A model generated the notes under the pieces. The model was not told the DNA's origin. It worked only from the letters and a program-made list of their open reading frames with translations, and made no database searches. 64,000 nucleotides of DNA from Paenibacillus ehimensis NBRC 15659 (lineage in GTDB: Bacteria > Bacillota > Bacilli > Paenibacillales > NBRC-103111): positions 1 through 64,000 of the forward strand of contig NZ_BILX01000004.1 in the NCBI RefSeq assembly GCF_004000785.1, written 5' to 3'. Below, piece after piece: positions 33,095 to 40,506 of the stretch. Numbering within the stretch: the first letter of the stretch is position 1; each line of letters opens with the position of its first letter. A program made the position numbers and the translations under genes.

Positions 33095-34165
33095 ATGAAG
33101 CAAACCGTGAACGTCCTAACCGTTTCAGGCGGCAAGGATAGTACAGCGATGTGGATTTGTGCTGTAAAGGAACTAGGAATCGAGGTGCTTCCAGTGTTCT
33201 GCGATACTGGAAACGAGCACCATATCACATATCAATATATAAACTATCTCGAAAAAGAACTCGGGCCAGTAAAACGAATTAAGCCTGACTTTACAGAGCG
33301 AATCGCAAAAAAGGCTGAGTATGTCCGGAAACATTGGCCGAAAAAATTACAGCAAGATGTTCCGGGCTGTTGGATGCCGACGTTCGAACTAGATTCTGAA
33401 GAGGCTGAAATGCCTACTAGCGAACCACCTGATCCTAGCAAGTCGTACCGTGGTGTTTATGGTTGGGAATGGGTACCGGGAAGAAAGGGAATGACCCCAG
33501 AAGAGGCGGAAGCGGCTACCCAGCGGGCCATTGATCACCTAAAGCCAACAGGCAACCCATTCTTAGACCTTTGCATATGGAAGAGTAGGTTTCCATCAAC
33601 AAAAGTTCGCTTCTGTACCCAATACCTAAAGGCATATCCGATCTTTGACGAGGTTTACGCTCCGCTTCTTGAACAAGGCTATCATGTTGTCAGTTGGCAA
33701 GGAGTCCGTGCCGCAGAAAGCCCGGCAAGGGCAAAGCTCCAGGAACGGGAAATGACGCCAGAAGGGTATGAAATATATAGGCCACTTCTTCAATGGAGTG
33801 CAAGGGATGTTTTTGCAATGCATAAGAAGCATGGGATTGAACCCAACCCGTTATACCTTCAGGGAATGGGGAGGGTGGGATGTATGCCTTGCATCAATGT
33901 TAACAAAGACGAGTTATTTGAAATATCAAGACGGTTCCCAGAAGAAATTGAACGCATAGCAGAGTGGGAAAGAATCGTTTCCGCAGCATCCAAACTTCAG
34001 AATAGTTCTTTCCTTCCGGCCCTTGCGTCTGATGACAAAAAAAATATATACGATTGGGTGGAATGGTCGAAAACAGCACATGGCGGCAAACAGTATGACT
34101 TGATCAAGGCAATAGAGTTTGACAATGTGCCTGTTTGCTCCAGCCAGTACGGATTGTGTGAATGA
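33095..34165 (+). CDS. PAPS reductase-family (adenine nucleotide alpha hydrolase) protein
   Basis: 356 residues. PP-loop SGGKDSTA (11-18) for ATP binding, FCDTGNEHHITYQYI, then FCTQYLKAYPIFDEV, a late VGCMPCIN (about 262-269) and C-terminal CSSQYGLC. Four cysteines in the second half could hold an iron-sulphur cluster. The family includes PAPS reductase, DndC of DNA phosphorothioation and many phage homologues of unknown role. In this DNA-modification neighbourhood a nucleic-acid sulphur or base modification is possible but unproven. Confidence 0.85.
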   Translation: MKQTVNVLTVSGGKDSTAMWICAVKELGIEVLPVFCDTGNEHHITYQYINYLEKELGPVKRIKPDFTERIAKKAEYVRKHWPKKLQQDVPGCWMPTFELDSEEAEMPTSEPPDPSKSYRGVYGWEWVPGRKGMTPEEAEAATQRAIDHLKPTGNPFLDLCIWKSRFPSTKVRFCTQYLKAYPIFDEVYAPLLEQGYHVVSWQGVRAAESPARAKLQEREMTPEGYEIYRPLLQWSARDVFAMHKKHGIEPNPLYLQGMGRVGCMPCINVNKDELFEISRRFPEEIERIAEWERIVSAASKLQNSSFLPALASDDKKNIYDWVEWSKTAHGGKQYDLIKAIEFDNVPVCSSQYGLCE

Positions 34166-34220
34166 ATTCGATAACCGGAGAAGGTCAATAAGCCTTCTCC
34201 CCATGGGAGGAATGGAACGG

Positions 34221-34406
34221 ATGCGATGCATTGGCTTCGGTCAACATGAAGGAAATTGTGAAAATGAAGCAGGCACGGAAAGAACGGCGCATTGGTGCCA
34301 AAGATGCGATGATATGAGAATAGACCACATTTCAAAACGGTTCGATGAAATGGAAAAACGGATGAAAGATAACTTGAGGGAGGAATGGAACGGTGCGAGA
34401 AATTAA
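34221..34406 (+). CDS. small protein with zinc-binding-like cysteines
   Basis: 61 residues from ATG 34221 (GGGAGG ten bases upstream). MRCIGFGQHEGNC with later HWCQRCDDM gives a C/H-C-C-C set like a small zinc ribbon, followed by a basic helix (FDEMEKRMKDNLREEW). Overlaps the YopX gene by 14 bases. Confidence 0.6.
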   Translation: MRCIGFGQHEGNCENEAGTERTAHWCQRCDDMRIDHISKRFDEMEKRMKDNLREEWNGARN

Positions 34407-34827
34407 GTTTCGCGGCAAGCGAATCGATAACGATGAATGGGTTTACGGATATCTGATAGGTAATGACGTAATTGTCGGAAAAATAGTGGAATGGGATAGT
34501 GAATTTTTTTGTACAGAGTTTTGGTATAAGGTTGATCCCGAAACAGTAGGCCAATACATCGGACTACGAGACAGCAAGCGAACCAAGGAATACCCGAACG
34601 GGCAGGAAATTTATGAAGGGGATGTAACCAGACGTGGGGAAACCACTTACCAAATTGTGTGGATGGAAAATAGGGCTAAATTCGGAGCCAAAGTAATAAG
34701 AAGCGAATGTGTATTAGTCCGTAATCTCACGTTTCCTCTTGATCATTATGTCGATGAACACGATAGTTTGCTTGAAGTCATCGGCAACATCTACGAATAC
34801 CCGGAACTGCTGGCAGGGAGGGCTTGA
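34393..34827 (+). CDS. YopX family protein
   Basis: 144 residues from GTG 34393. REIKFRGKRIDNDEWVYGYL at the N-terminus, VDPETVGQYIGLRDSKRTKEYP, GQEIYEGDV and IGNIYEYPELL are the full YopX pattern. Common in phage early regions; molecular role unknown. Confidence 0.92.
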   Translation: MREIKFRGKRIDNDEWVYGYLIGNDVIVGKIVEWDSEFFCTEFWYKVDPETVGQYIGLRDSKRTKEYPNGQEIYEGDVTRRGETTYQIVWMENRAKFGAKVIRSECVLVRNLTFPLDHYVDEHDSLLEVIGNIYEYPELLAGRA

Positions 34828-34830
34828 TCA

Positions 34831-35010
34831 ATGATCTTGAAAGAGGGCGACAAGGTGCGGCATGCGAAATATGAAAATTATGGCGTTGGAGAAGTGCGCG
34901 GTCTATCGAAGTCAGGCAAGAAGTTGAAAGTACACTGGCCAGATTGTTGGTTCTCCGCATATTACGAACCATCTTCACTCCAAAAGGTAGAGGAGGCCAA
35001 AAGCCAATGA
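34831..35010 (+). CDS. small SH3-like hypothetical protein (59 aa)
   Basis: 59 residues: LKEGDKVRHAKYENYGVGEV then KKLKVHWPDCWFSAYYEPSSL. The pattern of a short beta-barrel (KOW/CarD/Tudor-like: GDKVRHxxYGxGxV ... V.W....) is recognisable. Its stop overlaps the next start (ATGA). Confidence 0.65.
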   Translation: MILKEGDKVRHAKYENYGVGEVRGLSKSGKKLKVHWPDCWFSAYYEPSSLQKVEEAKSQ

Positions 35011-35429
35011 CCTATACAGAACAACAGAACGGATGGGAAGAAGAGCGTTATTCGCTGCAAGAAAGATTAATTAAGGCCGAAGTCAGCGCTGCCGAAGCAT
35101 GGAAGGCATACGACAACCTTAAAGCTGAGATGGAGGCGCTGGGGGCTGAACTGAAGCGGAAGGAAAAATCGGAGAGACTAGGAGGATCCAAATTGAAACC
35201 AATGACATTTCAAATCGAGGATATTGACGGCTGCGAGTTCGTCAGAAGCACCAGATTGGGAAAAATGTTGATCTCTTGGCACCGTGATTTCGATGGCTAT
35301 GAAACTGGGAAAGTTCATGTCGTATACCCGGATGCTTCCCACAGAGCAGTTACGGTCGAAGAGGCGCAACGCAAAATCGATATCGGCGAATGGATCATTT
35401 TCCGGTTAGCATCACAAGAAACTGAATAG
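35007..35429 (+). CDS. hypothetical protein: coiled coil plus beta domain
   Basis: 140 residues from ATG 35007 (AGAGGAGG upstream). N-terminal coiled coil (YSLQERLIKAEVSAAEAW, NLKAEMEALGAELKRKEKSE), then a beta domain (MTFQIEDIDGCEFVRSTRLG, VHVVYPDASHRAVTVEEAQ). An internal strong ribosome site (GGAGG at about 35182) precedes the second domain. No family recognised. Confidence 0.6.
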   Translation: MTYTEQQNGWEEERYSLQERLIKAEVSAAEAWKAYDNLKAEMEALGAELKRKEKSERLGGSKLKPMTFQIEDIDGCEFVRSTRLGKMLISWHRDFDGYETGKVHVVYPDASHRAVTVEEAQRKIDIGEWIIFRLASQETE

Positions 35430-35440
35430 GAGGGATTTAG

Positions 35441-35743
35441 ATGGGAGTAAGTGCAATTGCTTTCAAGGCTAAAAACAAGGAAGGTCGCTATTTGTGTGAC
35501 GGGATCGAGTGCGGCGATTGGGACGATGAGTGGCTGGATACCCTGGTTCTTTCGGACGCTACGCTGATTATCCGTAATGATTTATCCAAGCCGGATGAGT
35601 CGGATATTGAGGACTTTTATAAATTTGTAGCTGCGCTGCCTATGAGCAACGATGTTGATTTTATTAAGCGGAATTATGATCCGGTGGAAGTCGAATTGAC
35701 TGACGAGCAGCTTGCGATTGTCCGCGAGCGAAACGATTGGTAA
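35441..35743 (+). CDS. hypothetical phage protein
   Basis: 100 residues; ATG 35441 after AGGAGG. Acidic: YLCDGIECGDWDDEWLDT, KPDESDIEDFYKFVAAL, VELTDEQLAIVRERNDW. No family recognised. It belongs to a run of small, closely packed accessory genes. Confidence 0.6.
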   Translation: MGVSAIAFKAKNKEGRYLCDGIECGDWDDEWLDTLVLSDATLIIRNDLSKPDESDIEDFYKFVAALPMSNDVDFIKRNYDPVEVELTDEQLAIVRERNDW

Positions 35744-35789
35744 TGGACAGATTTGATACAGAAATACAAGGAATAGGCGGTGTATATGG

Positions 35790-35927
35790 ATGAAAGAAAA
35801 GTCATGGTTAGAAATAGCCATCGAAACACTGAAATCAATCAGAGACTACAGTACAGACAGGGAATCCGCAAGGGCTGCAAGTGAAGCTCTGAAGTTGATA
35901 TTGAAGCCAGAGAGCGGAGGTAAATGA
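35790..35927 (+). CDS. small hypothetical protein (45 aa)
   Basis: 45-codon frame from ATG 35790 (GGCGG upstream): KEKSWLEIAIETLKSIRDYS and SARAASEALKLILKPESGGK, an amphipathic helical protein that fills the otherwise empty gap between two genes. Composition and packing favour coding. A shorter frame from ATG 35786 is less likely. Confidence 0.5.
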   Translation: MKEKSWLEIAIETLKSIRDYSTDRESARAASEALKLILKPESGGK

Positions 35928-35929
35928 AC

Positions 35930-36118
35930 ATGGCTAAATGCGATTACAGAAAATGCGAGAAAGAAGCAACTGTAAGTGGATATGTATTTGCAAGAGACGG
36001 CGAAAGTCTTGCTCCAGTAAAAGTTGATGCGTGTGACACTCACAAAAAGAAAGACGGATTTTTTGAGGAGAGCGGAGGAAGCGAGACATCCGATCCGGTA
36101 TCCCAAGAGAAAGGGTGA
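35930..36118 (+). CDS. small zinc-finger-like protein
   Basis: 62 residues from ATG 35930 (GGAGG nine bases upstream). CDYRKCEKEATVSGYV and ACDTHKKK place two Cys early and a Cys-x2-His later, a zinc-ribbon-like arrangement. Acidic/Ser-rich tail. Role unknown. Confidence 0.6.
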   Translation: MAKCDYRKCEKEATVSGYVFARDGESLAPVKVDACDTHKKKDGFFEESGGSETSDPVSQEKG

Positions 36119-36122
36119 GGGG

Positions 36123-36353
36123 ATGAACCGCGATACAATCAGGTCCTACCAAAAGCGACTGCTCAAGATGTCTCCGAAACAGTTTGTCGAGGAAATGAAC
36201 ATTCTCCATACAAGGGCCTACAAACTGGCCGAGAAGCATTTCATCGAGGCAATGGAGATCGAACTACAGCCAAAACAACGAAATGCCGTGATAGATCGGG
36301 CAAAACGCATCCGCGAAGAATGGGACGGCATACACGAGGTGAGCATCGAATGA
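36123..36353 (+). CDS. small helical hypothetical protein
   Basis: 76 residues from ATG 36123 (GTGAGGGG upstream). Helical and basic: TIRSYQKRLLKMSPKQFVEE, RAYKLAEKHFIEAMEIEL. ATGA overlap with the next gene. Function unknown. Confidence 0.6.
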   Translation: MNRDTIRSYQKRLLKMSPKQFVEEMNILHTRAYKLAEKHFIEAMEIELQPKQRNAVIDRAKRIREEWDGIHEVSIE

Positions 36354-36562
36354 AATGTCAGTATTGCTACTCTGGACCGGCTGAGGATGCAACCAAAACA
36401 TGGGCGCTCATACCGTTGTGTGAACCCCACTATCAGGAGATACGGTCCGAAACTATGGACTACTACAAAAAGAGAATCACGTACGAAGATCGCAAAGCGT
36501 ACCACAGAATTTCACACCGGATACCATGGAGCCGGGTAAACATGGAGGATGATTGGAAATGA
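36350..36562 (+). CDS. small Cys-rich protein upstream of resolvase
   Basis: 70 residues from ATG 36350. MKCQYCYSGPAEDATKTWALIP then LCEPHYQEI: C-x2-C...C-x2-H, a zinc-finger-like set, followed by a basic aromatic tail (RKAYHRISHRIPWSRV). Overlaps its neighbours on both sides by four bases. Confidence 0.6.
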   Translation: MKCQYCYSGPAEDATKTWALIPLCEPHYQEIRSETMDYYKKRITYEDRKAYHRISHRIPWSRVNMEDDWK

Positions 36563-37077
36563 GATACGTCGGGATTGACCCAAGCACCAAGACAGGATTC
36601 GTGGCGCTGGATGAAAGCGGGAAAGTAGTCGTCCAGAAGGAGCTAACCGGGGTAGGCAATTTTGACCCTAAGCGCATGACTACGCTGATAGATGAGGTTG
36701 TCGCTCATGTTAGGCCGGAGGATGCCATTTGCATAGAGGGATTCGGCTTCGCATCACAGCAAGCTATACAGCTCGGCGGCATTGGATGGGGGCTTCGGAT
36801 GGCATTGTTCCGGCGTCAAACCTCATACATTGAAGCGGCCCCATCTACCGTGAAAAAATTCGCTACGGGCAAGGGAAACACCAAGAAGGAAAATATGATC
36901 ATGCCAATTTACAAGCGCTGGGGCTTCGAGAATCGGAGTGACAATATCCGGGATGCATTCGTTTTGGCGCAAATCATGCGCGTCGTTCACGGCATCAGAA
37001 CCGGCCATATTGACATGGACGATCTGCCAAAATACCAAATTGAAGCAATCAAACCAATGATCAAAGGGGCGAATTAA
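36559..37077 (+). CDS. RuvC-like Holliday junction resolvase
   Basis: 172 residues from ATG 36559 (GGAGG ten bases upstream). RNase H-fold catalytic residues: GIDPSTKTGF (first Asp), CIEGFGFAS (Glu), and C-terminal SDNIRDAFVLAQIM (final Asp). Resolves branched DNA before packaging. Length and motif order are usual for phage RuvC relatives. Confidence 0.88.
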   Translation: MRYVGIDPSTKTGFVALDESGKVVVQKELTGVGNFDPKRMTTLIDEVVAHVRPEDAICIEGFGFASQQAIQLGGIGWGLRMALFRRQTSYIEAAPSTVKKFATGKGNTKKENMIMPIYKRWGFENRSDNIRDAFVLAQIMRVVHGIRTGHIDMDDLPKYQIEAIKPMIKGAN

Positions 37078-37079
37078 CC

Positions 37080-37739
37080 ATGAAACCAATCACTTTGAAC
37101 ATCGACTTTACCGAAATGAAGAAGAACAGCAAGCACCAAGTCATGAAATTCACCTTCAAGGGCGAAGACACAGAGGGCAAAGGCGAATTGCTCTATCGGA
37201 TGAGCGGAAGCATAGTTGTCATGGCGCTGGAGGGCTGCGGCATTGGTAACTTCAATGGGGACTTTTTCGAGCACAAGAAGACACATCAAGGCTTTGTCAG
37301 CCAGTTCCGCATTCGGGGCGACGTGAACGATGCGGCAGCCGGGAAAATCTACTCCATGTCCGGCAGAACGGTACAGCTCTCGCTACAACCGGCGCAAATG
37401 AGCATCGATGAGTTTTACGAGGGCGACCACAATATCGAGGATGGAGAAGACGACGAGGATCAAATGACGATCGATGAAGCTGGCGAAGTGGAGGAGCAAG
37501 CAGGCGAGCAAGTGCCCAAGGAGCAGCAGGAGACGCCACAGGAATCCGCAGAAGGCCATGAACAACCGCAGGAGGAGGCCAAGCCAGAAGAGGCTCCCAG
37601 CACCGGAAAAGGCCGTTCCAGACGCCTGACGAAAAAGGAGAAAGAGGAGCAGGCCAAGGCGGAAGCCGAAGCAGCAGCACAAGCAGAGGCCGAGGCAAAG
37701 GAAGAACAGCCAGTTAGCGACGACGACCTACCGTTTTAA
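37080..37739 (+). CDS. SSB-like protein with bacterial-type DDDLPF tip
   Basis: 219 residues. The N-terminal ~110 residues are beta-rich (MKFTFKGEDTEGKGELLYRM, FVSQFRIRGDV, MSGRTVQLSL) but not an obvious classical OB-fold SSB. Then a long acidic Gln/Glu/Ala-rich linker, and the exact end SDDDLPF, matching the SSB C-terminal peptide that recruits repair and replication proteins. A diverged phage single-strand binding protein is the best reading. Confidence 0.75.
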   Translation: MKPITLNIDFTEMKKNSKHQVMKFTFKGEDTEGKGELLYRMSGSIVVMALEGCGIGNFNGDFFEHKKTHQGFVSQFRIRGDVNDAAAGKIYSMSGRTVQLSLQPAQMSIDEFYEGDHNIEDGEDDEDQMTIDEAGEVEEQAGEQVPKEQQETPQESAEGHEQPQEEAKPEEAPSTGKGRSRRLTKKEKEEQAKAEAEAAAQAEAEAKEEQPVSDDDLPF

Positions 37740-37787
37740 GCATAGCGCCCCGCTTCGGCGGGGCAATCCTCCAAACAGAGGTGAACC

Positions 37788-38264
37788 ATGGGAAAGCAGC
37801 TTTCTTTTGATTTCCTACCTGAATTAGATCGGAGGCGCACACAGAAGGCCGTTGAGGAGGCGCTGGAAAAATACCGCCTGTACAAGTATTTGACTTTTGA
37901 AGAAAGAGAGGCCACCATCACGGCCAGCTATGAGCTTCGGGAAGGCGGCTCCTCTGGAAGAATCAGCGACCAAACGGCCAGTATTGCCACGCACAACGTG
38001 GATGCCCGGGAATATCGAAAGAGGTACTGCGAACGGGTCGAGCGGGCCGTCTCCAAGCTGCCGCCGATGGAACGATTCTTGATCAGAGAACGCTACCTCT
38101 CCGAAGATGCAGATTACATCACGGACTACAACGTATACGGATTTAAGTTTCAGCCACCGATCAGCGAGAGAAAGTATACCAAGATACGTTGGAAGGCCTT
38201 TTACAAGCTCGCGTTCATTCTTGATATTGCCGTGGAGAAAGGAGCGACCAACCTTGACGAATAA
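37788..38264 (+). CDS. ArpU-family late transcription regulator
   Basis: 158 residues. Pattern LTFEEREATITASYELREGG, IATHNVDAREYRKRYCERV, VERAVSKLPPMERFLIRERYL and SERKYTKIRWKAFYKLAFIL is that of ArpU-type sigma-like phage regulators. It ends the early operon, as usual, and would turn on late genes; in the circular or excised form these follow across attP. A GCCCCGC-TTCG-GCGGGGC hairpin (37746-37763) lies just before it. Confidence 0.88.
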   Translation: MGKQLSFDFLPELDRRRTQKAVEEALEKYRLYKYLTFEEREATITASYELREGGSSGRISDQTASIATHNVDAREYRKRYCERVERAVSKLPPMERFLIRERYLSEDADYITDYNVYGFKFQPPISERKYTKIRWKAFYKLAFILDIAVEKGATNLDE

Positions 38265-38514
38265 GGCAATCGAACAAGCTGTATCCGCATATCCTCGATA
38301 TGGGGAGTGTGATACTAAGATGCATATAAACTTTATTATCGGAGACTCTAATGACAAAATACGCCGTCAGTGCTATAGTTATTTATTAGAAAAATTTAGG
38401 AGGGAGCACATTGATTGCAATATACGCGAGAGTCTCGACGGAAGAGCAAGCGAAGCATGGATACAGTCTCCAAGATCAGATCAGACAATGCAGGAAAAAG
38501 GCCGGGACGGCTGA
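38254..38514 (+). CDS. uncertain small ORF before the recombinase
   Basis: 86-codon frame from TTG 38254 (AAAGGAG ten bases upstream), overlapping the last bases of the ArpU gene and 104 bases of the recombinase gene. The non-overlapping part (AIEQAVSAYPRYGECDTKMH, FIIGDSNDKIRRQCYSY) is plausible protein; the rest is over the recombinase. If the frame is real, its position beside the recombinase makes it a candidate excision partner. Confidence 0.3.
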   Translation: MTNKAIEQAVSAYPRYGECDTKMHINFIIGDSNDKIRRQCYSYLLEKFRREHIDCNIRESLDGRASEAWIQSPRSDQTMQEKGRDG

Positions 38515-39910
38515 TATCCGGGAATATATAGACGATGGGTATTCGGGCGAGTTCTTGGCCCGACCCGGACTTGAACGGCTGCGCCAAGACGTAAGAGACG
38601 GCATCATAAAAAAAGTCATTGTATTTGATGCTGACCGCTGGAGCAGAAATCTTATGAACCAGCTCATTATTACCGAAGAGATTGAAAAAAAAGCAACTAT
38701 CGAATTCGTGAATGGTGAGTATGCAAAAACACCCGAAGGCCGTCTATTTTACCAAATGCGAGGGGCTATTTCGGAGTACGAGAAAGCGAAAATTAACGAA
38801 CGCACGAGTAGAGGAAGGAGGGAAAAAGCGCGTCAGGGCCGTGTACTCCGTGATTTTAGGATATACGGCTACTCTTTTGACCGTGAAACAGAACAGTTAT
38901 TTATAAACCAAGCAGAAGCTGCAATCGTCAAGTTAATATTCGATTTATTCACCCAGCCTAATAACTTAGCAGAAGGTATTAACGGTATTGCTAAATACCT
39001 AACCGAATCAGGTGTGCCGACCAAACGCGGAGGAAAAGTATGGCATAGACAAGTAGTACGGCAGATTTTAATGAATCGCACTTATACTGGTGAGTTTTAC
39101 CAAAACAAATGGGATACAGAAGGTATGCACGGAAATAAACAACGACCGCCAGAAGATAAGATACAAATGCGATTGCGTCCTAAAGAAGAATGGATACGCA
39201 CCGAATGCCCTAGAATTATTAGCGATTATCAGTTTGAACACGCGCAAAAATTGATAGCAGACTCCAAACGGAGGTTTGCCAAAGCTTCTTTAAATCAATA
39301 TTTACTTTCAGGATTGATGCGTTGTGGAATCTGCGGAAATACGATGACCGGACGGAAGTCAAGAAACTGGGGCAAAACTGTGTTTGAATATACTGATAAA
39401 AAAAATACATCTGGAGCCAAGAACAAAGGATGTGGAATGCGCATCCGCTGCGACATGTTGGACGAGCAAGTATGGGAAAGAGTTTCAAAGTTCCTTTCCG
39501 CTGGCGGGGCAGATGAATTTGAAGAGGAACAGCGGGAACAGAAGATGTTAGAAGAAGTAGAGTATGACCGAATAAAACAAGAAATAGATAATGTCCGCCT
39601 TGCAAGAAAGCGACTGGTTAAACTGTTCGCGTCCGAAGACATCGACGAAAGCGGCCAGAACGAGGTTCGAGAGCAGCTAAGGGAATTGTCTGATAAGGAG
39701 AATGCACTTAACGATAAGCTTGCAAACATACAGGAAATTTTAGATCGATCAAAAAAAATAGAGTTCAGTAGGGTGACGGCACAAGATGCGGTAAAGCATT
39801 ATTTGGAGAAGAAAGATGCTCTAACTTTTGATGACAAAAAGGAACTTATCCGTATGGTAGTTCGAGAAGTACAAGTTTTCAAAGATCGGATCGATATCTA
39901 TTCTTTTTAG
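38411..39910 (+). CDS. large serine recombinase (SpoIVCA-like integrase/excisionase)
   Basis: 499 residues from TTG 38411 (AGGAGGG six bases upstream). Resolvase domain with catalytic Ser in YARVSTEEQ (Ser9) and [12 protein letters not shown], then the recombinase domain ([20 protein letters not shown]), a zinc ribbon with CGICG (about 304-308) and GCGMRIRC (about 339-346), and a coiled coil (about 365-440). It ends at attR, one base before the arm. By analogy with sporulating hosts it should cut the element out of sigK in the mother cell; its control (sigma-E or phage) was not resolved. Confidence 0.95.
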   Translation: MIAIYARVSTEEQAKHGYSLQDQIRQCRKKAGTADIREYIDDGYSGEFLARPGLERLRQDVRDGIIKKVIVFDADRWSRNLMNQLIITEEIEKKATIEFVNGEYAKTPEGRLFYQMRGAISEYEKAKINERTSRGRREKARQGRVLRDFRIYGYSFDRETEQLFINQAEAAIVKLIFDLFTQPNNLAEGINGIAKYLTESGVPTKRGGKVWHRQVVRQILMNRTYTGEFYQNKWDTEGMHGNKQRPPEDKIQMRLRPKEEWIRTECPRIISDYQFEHAQKLIADSKRRFAKASLNQYLLSGLMRCGICGNTMTGRKSRNWGKTVFEYTDKKNTSGAKNKGCGMRIRCDMLDEQVWERVSKFLSAGGADEFEEEQREQKMLEEVEYDRIKQEIDNVRLARKRLVKLFASEDIDESGQNEVREQLRELSDKENALNDKLANIQEILDRSKKIEFSRVTAQDAVKHYLEKKDALTFDDKKELIRMVVREVQVFKDRIDIYSF

Positions 39911-39945
39911 CTACACTACTGTAATTAGACTTGAAATCCTGATGC
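39910..39945. other. right att site (attR) at the sigK junction
   Basis: GCTACACTACTGT (39910-39922) is the inverted partner of bases 8-20. The sigK frame resumes right after: GAA ATC CTG ATG CAT CTC codes E-I-L-M-H-L, matching the known join of the two sigK halves in Bacillus subtilis (ENEIL/MHLR). The crossover therefore lies within about 39930-39941. Confidence 0.8.
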
Positions 39946-40298
39946 ATCTCCGCTCGCTGAAAAAGACGCGCAAGGACGTATCGCTGCACGACCCGATCGG
40001 GACGGACAAGGAGGGAAATGAGATTACGTTAATCGATATCCTCGGCACGGACTCCGACGAGGTGGTGGATAAGGTGCAGCTCAAGATCGAGAAGAGCAAG
40101 ATTTACAAAAATCTGGATATTCTCGACGAGCGGGAAAAGGAGGTCGTGGTGGGCCGCTTCGGGCTCGAACACGGCGGGGAGGAGCGAACACAGCGGGAAA
40201 TCGCCAAAGAGCTCGGCATCTCGCGCTCTTACGTGTCGCGGATCGAGAAGCGGGCGCTGATGAAGCTGTACCACGAGTTTTATAAGCAGAAGCGGTAA
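39942..40298 (+). CDS. sigK: RNA polymerase sigma-K factor, 3' half (split by prophage)
   Basis: 118 residues read from the internal Met of [18 protein letters not shown]. The segments [36 protein letters not shown] and [20 protein letters not shown] are region 3/4 of sigma-K, the late mother-cell sigma factor. The first half (pro-peptide, regions 1.2-2) must be left of base 1. No ribosome site precedes it, so it is expressed only after excision rejoins the gene. Codon use looks like host. Confidence 0.95.
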   Translation: MHLRSLKKTRKDVSLHDPIGTDKEGNEITLIDILGTDSDEVVDKVQLKIEKSKIYKNLDILDEREKEVVVGRFGLEHGGEERTQREIAKELGISRSYVSRIEKRALMKLYHEFYKQKR

Positions 40299-40390
40299 AT
40301 CCTTAAGAGCCGCTAAGCACCCGGGACTTGAATCGGAGAATTACAGGCATACCGGTAACTGACACATACCAACATCGTTCAACTGCAGTA

Positions 40391-40427
40391 GAAGGGCAGA
40401 CGAAGTTGCATTCGTGCTGCCCTTTTT
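40391..40427 (+). terminator. intrinsic terminator of sigK
   Basis: AAGGGCAG-ACGAA (40393-40405 area) pairs with TTCGT-CTGCCCTT, then CCCTTTTT. Strong, about 95 bases after the sigK stop, ahead of the germination operon. Confidence 0.8.
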
Positions 40428-40506
40428 CGATTGTATTTTTTATGTTAGAAAACCGGGTTTTAGGAAAAAATAACATCGATTCCTTTATCCGGAGAGGTGG
40501 GCCTTC

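Larger units (their letters stand above)
1..39935. mobile_element. sigK-intervening siphophage-type prophage (skin-like element)
   Basis: A continuous phage genome runs from the left edge to the point where the sigK reading frame resumes. Every expected siphophage module is seen once and intact: HNH/terminase, portal, protease, capsid, connectors, tail, lysis, lysogeny switch, replication, late regulator and large serine recombinase. Inverted 13-base arms at 8-20 and 39910-39922 mark the ends. Known precedent: the skin element of Bacillus subtilis interrupts sigK and is excised by the serine recombinase SpoIVCA in the mother cell. The left junction lies at or just before base 1, so the exact left boundary is not visible. 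No excision factor could be identified. Confidence 0.9.

Noticed and set aside
37746-37763. GCCCCGC-TTCG-GCGGGGC hairpin as a terminator before the ArpU gene
   Set aside because: No T-run follows, and the ArpU gene downstream should be co-transcribed. It may be only an mRNA structure.
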